From positions 100,636 to 164,635 of the forward strand of contig LUCH01000562.1 of assembly GCA_013368495.1 (NCBI GenBank): DNA of 64,000 bases, in the 5' to 3' direction. The position numbers and the translations under genes were made by a program. Source of the stretch: Paragonimus heterotremus. Lineage: Eukaryota > Platyhelminthes > Trematoda > Plagiorchiida > Troglotrematidae. Under the pieces are notes generated by a model, which ran no database searches, was not told where the DNA came from, and saw only the letters and a list, made by a program, of their open reading frames with translations. Below are positions 37,586-49,600 of the stretch, piece by piece. How positions within the stretch are numbered: position 1 is the first letter of the stretch; each line of letters starts with the position of its first letter.

Positions 37586-40176
37586 CTGTTGACGTCATAA
37601 ACCCTTACTTTGTGTTTGCGTGCAGTTTGTCATTAAAGGCTAGTTTTCCGAGGATTTCTGACTTAGCCGCCAGATTATAGTGCAGAAAGGTCCTGGAGAC
37701 TCGGTTGGCTTTAATTCGACCTGCAAGTGCTATTCGTTGTGAGTATCTTCGTCTGTTCAAAGCAAACTTATCTAACGAATATATTTTACCCAGAACGTTT
37801 CCTCTTGAGATCAGTTTTAGTAAGTCTGGGCCAAAGGCGTAAAGAAGACAGTTTAGGCGGGATTTTTTTAGGTTGTGTTCCTGACGCAGATATAGTTTCT
37901 AAGGCTTGATGGTTTGCAAAATTATGTCCCGCACGCTAGTTTTGTACTTTGTCCTCGTCCTATTAATAACTAGCAACGCGCTCTCCATAAGGCCACGTGA
38001 TGCTTGGACCACCAGCTAACTTAATTTTGGTTCAATATCAATGTGCAAGGTAACTTGTCATAGCTAGCTTCTAAGAAAATAACTGTTTTCAACCATACTT
38101 CTGAAAGGAGAATGTGCCAATTAACTTAACAGCGTTTCAGTCTGCTACTACCCACAGTTTTCTTCCCGCAAGGCCAACGGACATGCACATAACTGTCCGT
38201 ATACTAGTAACTACAGACAACCAGGTGATAACTCAGTTTACCAAAGCAAATGTTAGTTATGACTACAAAGTATATGAAGTCTTTATTGGGAGAACCAGCC
38301 GAAAAGTGGGTACCCGGGTACGATATCCCACTAGAATAGGTATACAAATAGGTATACATACGGAATGACAACGAACCACTAACGTTTGCGAAACACCATC
38401 CGATAAAACAACACCTGCTATAACAAACGAAAACGTTCCGTGTCATGTTTCCATTTCAAAATAAACGTCCGTTACAGAAAACAGAGTCGACTCTTCTCCA
38501 ACCTTGCCACACCATGTACGAATAAAAACAGTTTATCTTTTTCGGGTTGCCATGTCAGCAATTAAACCATGATCTTCTTGAGTCTGTTGTGTTTTTGGTC
38601 TATCAGTCTGCATGGTTAAACCGTCTACAACAAACGCTTATAGATTTCTAGTACAACTCACTAAGTATCAGTCCTTTGTCCATTCCGGTTATTTTAACAA
38701 TTTATCTGTAATGTTTGTGCCCTCTGATTTAATTTGTTTTGTTGCACTGATCTAATATTTTTTTGGGGCTGACAACCGTACTGTCACCTTATAAAGACCT
38801 TTTTCATTCTTGGCTTGCTTCCTCCGGCAATGACGAGCAGATCGAGATTAGAATCCAAAGCCATTGTGTTACGAACCAAACTGTCACAATCTCTCAGTCA
38901 ACAACAATGTCGTTAAAACCGGTGATTAACTGGGTAAAAGACTCGAGGCGTTTTGCAAGTGTTCCCTTTTTGAGTCTAATTCAGAATATATGCCGGTATG
39001 AGAGTCAGCTTCCTGAGAAAAATAATCATGTTCGAACCCATGTGCGGTACTCGCCGCAACCTCTGAACCTCGGTTATGCACACGCGGTGTCAGTTATTCA
39101 TACACCGATTAAAACTTAGTGTAATAACGATAAAAAGCAACTGAACAGTAAACACATGCACACATTTGAATATCATCAATGTATTCGAAAGTGTAGTTTG
39201 CACAAGGTCTCACGTAGTACGAACACTTTTTCCACTCTAGAAGATCGATCGGTTACTTTACAACAAAACAAAATTTCAAACTCATTGAGTGGGTTTTGTT
39301 CCACACTGTTTTATAACTTTCGTGAAAAGAATTATCCGACTTCCATTTAACAGTCTTTTTATTATGAGTCGACTCCCGCGTCTACTTGACTTTCATCGTC
39401 AAGACCACTAAATCAAACGGTAACGTGTTAATTCTTGATGATTGCTTGTCATCTTTCATTGCATTAACAAATGTGAACAACCCACAGTCACAAAAAACAT
39501 ACTATTTCAATAAATTGAGTCCAACATTCGACGTTCGCAAAACAAGCCAAAGTGAATCTGGTCATTTAGCAGTCACCACAGACGAACAGGACTATTTTAA
39601 TAACTGGCCAAGAGACCACAAAGAGAAACTAGCAACCAGCCTGACAGAATTGATGACAACGAATGTAGGAAGAACATTGTATGGATTGGAAACTACTTTT
39701 GATGGTTTTCAGGAAATCCTTCATTTGAGCAATCCCCAGAACAACATTTTGAATTATAATGCAAAGTAACAGTTTGACTGCCCTGTTTACTCTAATCCCG
39801 AGTGAGATACTTACCGTTACAGCCTTCATGAGCCTTCAAATCAAGCTCATCAGGAACATTTTAACTTTATGCAGTCGATGTTGTACAAACAAAATTAGTG
39901 GCAACTCATTGGCATGTTACTAATTTTATCCAACAAATTCCTACCCACTTTACTAAGTGGAAAATATTTCCAAACAGTTTCTGAAAAGGTTATGTAAGAC
40001 AAGATATACCGAACTAATATACAGCTTCAAGTGACAAGCTTAAAGTTTAGAGGATGGTAGAGCACTTCTATGTCTGACGACATGACATTGTTTACCAAGG
40101 TAGCTTATTCGTTTGTAAAGGTTCGACGGTCATAGTAGATATCATCATATGCAGTCCGAACTCTAATCATACTCAC
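37586..40176 (-). other. Intron, NC-like region
   Basis: 2.6 kb. Plus-strand open frames at 38763-39119 (118 codons) and 39386-39769 (127 codons) are chance-sized and motif-free. A strong GTAAGTAT donor at about 39811 lacks a fitting exon. Confidence 0.45.
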
Positions 40177-40229
40177 AGGTAATTCGCAGTTTACAACACC
40201 AGCAAATCTGCGAAATACGTCATCTTGTT
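40177..40229 (-). CDS. Cadherin gene, 53-nt exon
   Basis: It encodes QDDVFRRFAGVVNCELP, phase 1 in and 0 out. The donor CCT|GTGAGTATG is strong; the acceptor TTATTTGAG is moderate. One cysteine. The split codon A+AA joins to the exon at 41207. Confidence 0.6.
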
Positions 40230-41206
40230 CTCAAATAACCAACAGTAGATGATTTCAACACAATTAAGGCTTCTCCCTAGATTTTATGATTAGTTACCCA
40301 GTTGAAATAATTTACTTATTCCTCCCCATTACACGAGTTTGATTATTAAGCTAGAGTCTCTGTGAATTAATGAATATATTCACCAGTATTTGTGGTGCCC
40401 ACTGACTGTCAGGTTATGGTTAACTGTGATGTTTTTGTTCACATTAGTGTTCTGCATGACTGGATAATCTGATTCACATTCTGCTGTTCATACTGGCAGT
40501 ATGCATGACAAGTTTAGTAATAACAAAAATGGCATGAATGAAAAATTATATTTTTTATGGTGTCCATTGAAGCATTGACAGGCTTCAGTTTGGTGATTAT
40601 TTTAGATCGTCCGATTTACGATGTGTTCTTCTCTGGAATTGAATAAGCATGACTCACTGAAGAAACATAAGAGAATAAAAATTATACTTATACGCACCAC
40701 AACTGGAAATAAGTGACAGTGTCATATTTCTGTACATTAGTCGATCAAACGAAGATTTTAGGCTGTGCTTCCTAAACTAATCAACATTTAACGGAATGTC
40801 CAGTAGGTGTATCAAAATGTCCCTGTTTACATTTTGTCAACAACAGATCATGCAATAATGATACCAACTATTTGGTAACCAAGGCAAAACTTAGTGATAA
40901 ACATGTTGGTAATCCGATTGATTGATTGAACTCAATAGATTGATTGTGGAAAGCGAATTTGGCAGTGTGCACCACAGAACAACTCAGCCCGTCGTTGTTT
41001 TAAATGGCATTTCTAAACAAAGTGAAACTAACAATGTCTAAACAGTCCAAGCTAATATATGATATATCACAATAGTGAGCTGGGCCACTTTCTTTTCGAA
41101 CTCTATTCATAAGAACGAGGACAGATCTTGGATGAGGAACTTAGGTCACATCAGGGTAGTTAGTAATCTGCATTACCGTCAGCCTAATTCCACCTGGGAA
41201 ATTCAC
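40230..41206 (-). other. Intron, NC-like region
   Basis: About 1.0 kb. It contains a short (GATT)n run with a mirrored copy at 40917-40950. Nothing else seen. Confidence 0.45.
40917..40950. repeat. (GATT)n-rich tract
   Basis: Three GATT units, a short spacer containing TCAATAGA, then two more GATT units. It resembles the simple tails of non-LTR elements. Confidence 0.6.
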
Positions 41207-41389
41207 TCAGAGTCAATCTCTTGTCAAGTTTAATTCTCAGAACTGAACAATAATCGCGGGCAAATAAGGTCGAAACCTCATATGACACAAGTCGGGTCAT
41301 CAGTGAAGTGACCGCTGTACTCGCTTCAGTAGCAATGGTATCGAAGGTGCTTAATGCAGATAACCGTCGATCCAATTTGAGGCTGCTGA
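41207..41389 (-). CDS. Cadherin gene, 183-nt candidate exon
   Basis: It encodes 60 residues, phase 1 in and 1 out, from acceptor GAGGAAAG to donor GTGAAT. Both splice sites are weak, but codon composition looks coding and both joins are phase-clean (A+TC, A+AA). It contains RLVSYEVSTLFARDYC followed by a basic strand VLRIKLDKRL. The unspliced frame stays open on both sides, so borders may shift. No family was recognised beyond its place in the chain. Confidence 0.5.
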
Positions 41390-43342
41390 CTTTCCTCAAG
41401 ATAGGCTGGTCGGTACAGTCTAGTTGAGTGTAAAAAAAATATCTACAGACCTGTTTGATTTGTATCTATTAAAAGTGATGTCTATTCACCACTAGTGAAA
41501 TCAACTAATTATACTACATGGTCTCGGTTAACGGTCGCTTATAAACTGCGATACTTTTTCTTCGGGGTACCTATGAGTGCGCAAAAGTTCATTATCAAGA
41601 CAAAAATAAAGATATGGTATATCTAGTAGTAAAAAAGGTTCTTTATTACGAGACAGAAAGACGTTTCGTTTAAAACAGACAAAAAGGTGAGCTAAAGTAC
41701 TCGCGGAGTGTCAGCTATCTACAGTCACAAAATCTGATATGTTCTCTTCCCATCGGTGTGTTTTCTTCAAAATATCTTGGAAAGACTTCCAGGTATACGT
41801 ATCAGCTGTAATTTTTTGTCACAAACCGAACGCACCCAGTAATTGATTGAAGTAGTCGAAATCAGATAGATAATCTGGTTGACTTGTTCAACTATGGAAT
41901 ATATGGATAGCGTTTCATTTTTCAGCGGAACACTTGTTCTTGCGAATCCGAAGTTTAACGCCAATCATTACAGTTGTCAGGAGAGAGAACACAAGTGATA
42001 CGCAAACCATTATCTGTAACGTGATTTTGTTCGTAGCCCAGCTGTTACTTCCACAATGGCATGTTGATCACCATTTCAATCGCCTCACTTTAAGCATTCT
42101 ATCTGTGCGATCAACCGCATTCGCCAATTAACTACATGAGAAGTCGCGATATTTTGTACAAACCCATTAATCTGTGAGGTTGATTACAAAGCTCAGGGGT
42201 GGCACAACGAGGTTTGATTATATTAGTTTTATCGCATGTACAGCAGTATGTACAATTCCACCTTGGGCTTCACAGAATTACTTTCCCGAAAAAAATCTCT
42301 CCTTTTTCAATATCCCTAGCAACAATGTGTTAACATCGTAATGGCTTACCATGCTATCGGTTTGCATCCTATACGTATGATAACACTTTAGTAGGTTGTT
42401 TGTCCCAATCTCGTAGTGAAAACGACTGATTTGTCACAAATAATAGAACATGCATGTTCACGATAGAAATGTAAGTAAATCATTCATAAAAAATGGTTAT
42501 CCTCAAAGCAAAGCCGTTTTGCTTGATTGAGGGTGATAGGCCTGTTAAAAATCAATCAGCAGCTCCGATTAAGATCAACAGAATTCCGTCAGAATTGAGA
42601 CTAATCTACGTTCATCTCCTCTTCTCCGCTCAGTCCTTTTTACGCTTTGGCAACTAATTGCTTGTAAACTTTCTCTCTCTCAACATGAGTAAGTGATAAG
42701 ACAATTTGATGTGACCGATAACATTGTAAAGAAAGATGATTTTGGTAGTTTAAAATGTCTGAAGATCCATTAGATATATCTTGGGATGTCTGGTCAGTGA
42801 TATTTTGGTAGTGTTAACCGCATCTTTACTGTAATCTGTACAGTTCATATCCTATTTAAGTGTTCCGAATCCAATTTGGCTGTGTAAAATCACATGCTAG
42901 AATGACGCGAATTAGAACAGTGAGAACGTGATTATCCATCCCATGTTTCTAAATGGGTGATCAGTGACCTACTTCATCTACAAATCTTCAATAGGATTCT
43001 TGGTTCTGCCATGCATGACCCTCAGTTTGAGGGCACTATCTCGGCTTTTTCTTCACAGAAGTCCATTTTATGCGAGTTGTTATAATTTATAAAAGTGAAT
43101 GAAACTTTCCATTCGATTTTGTCCACGGATGACTCACTTGTTTCGTGGTGAGGAAGCTTAGTCGATTTACGAGGGTAGTGTTTAGCCACATCAGAAAATA
43201 ACTTGAATCAGTAATTACAGGACAGTTTCTCACGCATTACTTTGGAGGCTATTCGGAAAATTTAGGTTACCTACAAATCGATCCAGTGATTGCGGGTAAC
43301 GCCTAGAGTAGCCTGTTTGAAGCGTATTCTGAGCCAACTTAC
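41390..43342 (-). other. Intron, NC-like region
   Basis: About 1.95 kb; I see nothing supportable in it. Confidence 0.45.
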
Positions 43343-43388
43343 TTTCAATGTATACATTAACCTGTTTAGGAAATCGCTTCTTTGCGTC
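43343..43388 (-). CDS. Cadherin gene, 46-nt exon
   Basis: It encodes DAKKRFPKQVNVYIE, phase 0 in and 1 out. The acceptor is TTGTCTCGCCATGCAG and the donor GAAA|GTAAGTTGG, both strong. The split codon A+TC joins to the exon at 41389. The basic patch KKR precedes a strand-like VNVYIE. Confidence 0.6.
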
Positions 43389-43630
43389 CTGCATGGCGAG
43401 ACAAACGTCACTTTTTCGCCGAACTTACCGATTATTCTAAAGAAAATATTATTTCTATAACCATATTTGGTTATTCTGTTTTTAATTACAGGTAAGTAGT
43501 GTACAGTTGAATTGCAATGGCGACTTAGCCACCCAAGAATCTGTAAGCAGGAAGATACTCAAAGAAGTAAAGAAGGAAGTGACTTTGTTAATAACTGAGG
43601 GAGTTAAAATTATATGGGCCAGCCAGACAA

Positions 43631-43655
43631 TCAACAAATCAATAAGTAAGTAAAT
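43631..43655. repeat. Repeat tail related to 28309-28335
   Basis: TCAACAAATCAATAAGTAAG followed by TAAAT; see the partner copy. No body of the element was recognised on either side. Confidence 0.4.
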
Positions 43656-44406
43656 AGGTTGCCCACACTCTAAACTACCTCTTCATGTTGGCGACTGCGA
43701 AGTTTCCCATCAATCCTTGATCGGCTAAAACTTTGGCAACCCCAGATAATCCCAAACACCTCATTTGGTTTTAAAGCATAGGTCATAGCTGATTGTGAAA
43801 TAATGAATACTGCCAAAACTTCCGCGCTGGTGTGTACTGGTGTCCAAGCTACTGCAACCCAAATCTAATCTAATAGCGAGGCTTCTAGATACACCAAATG
43901 AATTCCATTATTTGTGTTCAGTGCCCATTCAAGTATATTCACCTTGGTGGCGGCAAAATTGCTAATGAGCATGCGTGCTTCCCACTTTTTGTAAGAATGG
44001 TCACTGTTCTGTCCGCAGCCGGCCCCTACGACGGTAAGAACCTAAAATATCAAGATGCAGACAGGAAGGGACAGCTTCGCAATTGTTTAAACTCTAAGTC
44101 AGAAAGTAAGAAAAGTGCCGCATCAGTAGTCTCTTACTCAGAAACCAGATGGAAGCCCACAAAGCCAAACAAGATCCTCCGGAAAATTTCTGCAACTCCC
44201 GACTCACTATATCTCCCGTTTGCTTGCACAAGGACAAGCAAAGCTTTCAGAGTATGTCGTCTTTGGATTTGTCGTTGGTCAACATGCTCACCAAAGAAAA
44301 AATGTCGCAGTCTATTAAATTATGGTAAATTCCGCTCATATTTGGGAAATCTGAACACTTGACGTGTAAGAAACCCGATGCCCCAACCGATTATTTCAAA
44401 CGGTCT

Positions 44407-44492
44407 CCGCTAGGAGAAAGTTGACCGATCCAGAATTATTGCTCAGTTGACCCATTATTCGTAAGAGTAAGTGTTCCAATTTCTCCTAGCGG
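44407..44492. repeat. 13-bp perfect inverted repeat
   Basis: CCGCTAGGAGAAA at 44407-44419 is exactly mirrored by TTTCTCCTAGCGG at 44480-44492, with 60 bases between. The loop has the related words GTTGACCGA and GTTGACCCA. It could be a stem-loop or the ends of a tiny transposon. Confidence 0.6.
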
Positions 44493-45097
44493 CTTTAATT
44501 CGAATGCCGCATATTCACCGTTGATAAGTTATTTCTGTTAGATACTGGCCGAGCGCCGGAGCACACCCTGCAGTTGTATTCAAAGCATTTTGCAGCCGTA
44601 CGCCTTGAATGTTCTTTTAAGACTTCTTCAACATTCCTGTTTGAAAACATTCAGTCCTTCTGCGGCCTCGTTTAAAGTGTCTCACTGGTTGGATTCAGTA
44701 GCATAGAACTAGAGCGTCAAATCTGCACAATCCATCTGAACTTTGTGGTTATAGTTAATTACATTTCTGAACTTTATTAAAAAGCATCGGCCATATTTGA
44801 CAGCTATTTATGAGCTCACTACGGCGTTAATCAGTGTGCCCTGCTAACACTATTCTCATTACTCGTGAAAATAAATGAAGTACCAACCTTTATTGATGTC
44901 TGAAACTGTTCACCGTTTTTATAACTCCAGAATGACTGACTGGATTAGACATTTTTAGAGAGTAAACGCGTTTTTCGCTTAACAGTGACTGTTAGGCAAG
45001 TCCCAGTTTTGATAACCAGCCTGTCGTATCTAGTAAACCGGAAACAGAATGAAAAAGGTATCAATAATGAAGTTGTGAAATGTGTACATACTTTTAC

Positions 45098-45124
45098 CTG
45101 ACGGTTGATCAGATTGAGAGTTTG
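45098..45124 (-). CDS. Cadherin gene, possible 27-nt microexon
   Basis: It encodes QTLNLINRQ in phase 0/0, with acceptor CTGTTGTCACCAG and donor CAG|GTAAAAG. Skipping it leaves the flanking exons (46541 and 43388) in phase, so it could be a cassette exon or a coincidence. Confidence 0.4.
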
Positions 45125-46540
45125 CTGGTGACAACAGTCTAAGGTCATTAAACAGGCTCTGTACTCCGAAACACATTATAGATTACAACGATATTTTTAT
45201 GCTGGGAAACCAGGAAAATCTTAGCTAACCATTCAGTAAAATGATGACAGTCGAAGTGCTCCTGGTGGTGACCGGGATGTCACGTGACACAACACAATAG
45301 TTCTACTCAATCACAGCAAAAATCATCGACCAGGTCAGTATAAATACAGTATTTGGTGATAGTTCATGTGCCTGGACGCGCCACCTTCAAGACATATACG
45401 TTGGGGGTAAATGAATCGGTACTGATTTCGCCAGCCATTTGAGACGATTCATAATTTCGAGGTCTTTGAATGATTTGGGAAGAAAGGATATCGTTTGATT
45501 ACCCAACCACTATCCACCACGTTGTTTATCCTCTTATTGGTTTCGGCTTAAAAACAGAAGGCCCTGGTTAGTTATTTTAGATGATCCTCCTAGTAAACCT
45601 TAACGTTGCTTTGTCGGGACTGTCATCTTCGGCTTAATCTCTCAAAACTGCTTTGAATATGGAAACTCTGTTCATCCACTGCTGAATCAAGTTTGCAAGT
45701 TTGACAGCCTACAAACTCAAGATTTTGTCAACCATCTTAATCGCTACGGATAAGCAATTCCTCAACAATACTAACTGTAATGATCAGAGCGCTGCCTACT
45801 TTATTGTGAACTGTACATACTGTCCAGTGTTCCAACAATCTAGAAATAGAGTTGATCGTTCGTATAACAGTGTTAGTGTTTACAAACACCACTCCGCCAA
45901 CCCACAAAATGTACTTGAAAGCCTTTGAACGTTTATGTATTCTTCAGCAGCGGTTGTTTACCAAAATTCCGGGTATTTTAATAAGTTACATCACCGCTAA
46001 CAACTTGTTCCTGAAAATTATTGCGGTTGAAAGAACTTCTCACTAAATTAACTTTTATCATACATCGAACAAAGCATGCCACCGAACTACACGAAGCGGA
46101 AATGCATGTCAAACTTTCTCAGCCTTTAATAAATCAAAATGACAGTCCTCAGTTCTGTCATTATGTGAATGTGTGTTGCAATATTACAAGCTCAGTAACC
46201 TTATTCGATTGTGTTCGGGTTTGCCGAGGTGAAAATTTACCAGCTGCAAGTAATCAGACAAATCGTGCTTAATTTTGTAGCGAACAATAGTTTTCAGGAC
46301 AATCTGGTTTGTATCGATTGACAAGATGAATCCTGATCTATATAACCCTCATTTGTTGTCAGAAGCGCGCAGAGTTTTGACCGCGTCCAGTAGCAAACTG
46401 GACGCACATCCAACAATATGAGTCAGTGCGTTGATAGTTCCAAATCTACACTGGTTCACTAGCCTGCCTTTATTTGTTTCACAGCCAGTTTCGATGCGGG
46501 TTATGCAAATTGCAACACTGCCATCACTGACGCCACAAAC
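45125..46540 (-). other. Intron, NC-like region
   Basis: 1.4 kb; nothing supportable seen. Confidence 0.4.
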
Positions 46541-46624
46541 CTGCTCGCAGGTAGACGCACACTGTCTCATTTGCATCACTGAGCAACCTGGCACTTGTCC
46601 TGGGTCGCATCTTAAGCAATGCTT
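46541..46624 (-). CDS. Cadherin gene, cysteine-rich exon
   Basis: 84 nt, phase 0/0, with acceptor GTCTACACAG and donor CAG|GTTTGT. It encodes 28 residues with five cysteines, beginning KHCLRCDPGQVPGC. The phase-1 frame (SDANETVCVYLRA) is also open and cannot be excluded from sequence alone; I chose the frame that keeps the chain in phase. Cysteine clustering before EGF1 fits a disulfide-bonded membrane-proximal domain. Confidence 0.55.
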
Positions 46625-49600
46625 CTGTGTAGACAAAAGCTGCATTAGCTGTAACATGTTACCATTGTGTGTGCCCACGGTGCGTGCACCTCAAATAGCA
46701 GACCATCAGTTAACCGCATGTTCACCTCGCTAGTTCCACAGTGCCCATTTGATAACTATATAGCCAGTCTCATAACTGTTAGGCTATTAGAAAAGAGTCG
46801 AATAAGATACACAGTTTACTCTCAAGATGATTCACCAACTTAAAGAAGGCAGTCAATCTTGGCGAGAACGTTTTTGATTCAGTAGACATTATTTTGAAGC
46901 ACTGAGTCTCTTTGAATTATTTGACTGGAGTGTCGAGAAGATGGCTTTAAAAATATTTTTGAAACACCTAAGAATTGTTGTTGTTTGTAAAACGACAGTT
47001 AATTTTTTCTAACGGTACATTGCAGTACGGGTTTCATTGTTACCGTGCATGTGGTCTGCAATTCACTCGGAAACGTTAATTTGTCTTATTTACGATATAT
47101 CACGTTGATAGTGACAACAAGTTGATACGGAACGTTCAAAAGATGCATAGATTAACTGATATGGTCATCGAATTACAACGAAAACATTGCAGAGGATCAA
47201 GTGAACGATAAATAGTTTTTCTAGTTAGCACACTTATCAGCCGTGTACAGGTCAAGTAGACTCAAGCGCACAGTTGTATTTTGTTTTCTTTATGTTCATC
47301 AGGATTAATTATCAGTGGAATACATAAAATCCATGAATAATTCTGAACATAACATAGTCCCTTTGAAGAAGTTGAACTGGTATACAGGTTTTATCTAAGT
47401 TAACAGTCCTCTTTATAAATGGCGTCAGATGACGAAGGAGGTCAAAAGAGGGACTTTTGGTTAGTAGTGTGAAGTCAACAATAAATTCCTGGTTATAACT
47501 TTACGTTAATTGTAGACGACCTTAATCTTTTGAATCACAGTAAATTAATTAAAGGCCATCGCAATCAGACTATCAATACAAGCTAACAGCCTGAGTTCAG
47601 TTTAAGCCGCAACCAAGTGTGAGTGTCGTTCAATTTACACTAATCAGATAAGTTACTGATTAACAATATTCAGAATGACAATGGCTCAGACATTGGGGTC
47701 TGTAACATTATTGAGAAAGTAGGCAGACAAGGGTCGTCAGATCTGCAATTGTTTCAGAAATGTCAGTAGCAACCCTGATCTCAAAGAGTAGGCTGACGGT
47801 CGAAAGGAATTTAACCGCCGAATAAAAAAGACAGTGTGTTACAGGTACCAATTATAACGAAGGACAATTGAATTGGAACATAGCTGTAAGAGAAATTCTA
47901 GTAAATTGTCTTATAGAATTGCAGCAGTAAAGAAGCTCAGTCTAGTTTAGGTAAATGTTGATCTTATTTATGCTAGAGCTCACTTTGTCTGTATGATCCT
48001 AAAACAACATTAATCACATCGACGACTGTTTACTTGGTGACACACATCCGTCGAAAACTTGTTTACAGCAAACTCCTCCATACTGAGTGCACGTCATCAT
48101 ATTGTACGTTTATGAAACAAAACCACTCAGCATTTGGCTATGAATCGTAGTCTTATCCGGTACGCGCTGCTAATCGGTTTCGAGGTTGTATAGAATCAAC
48201 AGTGCCAAAAATAACATAGACGGAAACATGAGATTAGTGTTTTGAAGTGAGAAAACATCAAACACAGTGGAGAACGTGTTAATATAATAAGTTCACAGAG
48301 GTCTGGGGTTGATGACAAACTTTTAAGCACCCGGGCATCAAAATTGGGAGGTTCATCAAAGTCATAACTATATGATTTACTGTGAATTTAAGATGAGCAT
48401 ATCACGCAAGCATCTTTGCCAGTGGCTAGTGACGCTAAATAAAAACCACCTAGATGGTTGGTAAAAGCCATCTTTGAACATCGTTCGGTTTGTAGGAAAG
48501 ATAAGATTGAACCACTTTCAAGCACAATGGCGCTGCGCTTCCAGTTACAAAGACTTTGGTCGTATCAGTCAACCGTGGGTTTAATCGGCTCTAAATCAGA
48601 GTCGTCAGCTGAACCTTCAGGCTGGTCTCACCTTTGATAAAGAAAGAGCAATCTATCAGCTCAAATTGTCAATTCGTCACTAAATGTGGCCAAAGTCGCA
48701 TTTCCAGAACTAACAAGTGCGCAAAGTTTAAAATGAAGAAACATATTAAAGCGCGTACAGAACAGTCTGACTTTCTAGTTCCATGTCTGCATGAACTTGA
48801 GGTCTCGTCAGTCGCAGTATATGTATATATGATTCACATATCATCAGGTAAATTTCAATTGATCAACCAAGTTTGCTTGTCATACTGACCCACGGTTAGC
48901 CGAAGCAGTTGCGGTCAGTTGTCTCAGTACAAAAACAACTCAAGGCAAACTTTGGAATTTCGTCAGCCTAACGCACTGGTATATGCATTGTTCATCAGAT
49001 TACATTTCACCCTGGTTTATCTACTATTCAGTACCGAAGAACCAGTATGAGGCAATAGCAACCGCCACATTTCGTCTGTCCAATATTACGAAAAGGTTAT
49101 TTCCTTCACATATTTCGTTGACATTACTGGAAAACAACTTGACACTTACAAGACTCATGAAGGCTGACTGAAACATGTACCACAGCACAGATCGAAGTCT
49201 CAATCGAAGTTTTTTGAGGGCAACCTGCGGGTGCAACTTCAAGCCAACGAAGCCTGTAACGCGTTCTTCTAGTTTCCAGACTAATTACTGTCAAACCACG
49301 TTATCATCATCGCTCCATGAATCAACGAATTACGGCCACCCAAGTGATGTCGCCCTGTACTGCAGCACAACTCCTCTACAATCGGAAACCATATAATATA
49401 CAAAAAAGTAAGACATGTGCAAGCTAATCTCAGTGGTAACGTGAATAAAAGTATTCTTGATCGTAGTATGAGCGCATTGAACAGTAGCACTTTGCAGCCA
49501 TTGGTCTGGCAAAAAGCGGGTCACGTTCAAATAATGAACCTTGGTGACAGAAACGTCGTCTCTTTTTTATGACGCAACAGTAGTGCAAGGGATAGACAAT

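Larger units (their letters stand above)
43389..45097 (-). other. Intron with inverted repeat and long plus-strand open frame
   Basis: 1.7 kb. It holds a repeat tail at 43631-43655, a 154-codon plus-strand open frame at 43898-44362 and the inverted repeat 44407-44492. Confidence 0.45.

Noticed and set aside
38763..39769. Two plus-strand open frames of 118 and 127 codons
   Set aside because: Chance-sized, different frames, no recognisable domain, located in an intron of the minus-strand gene.
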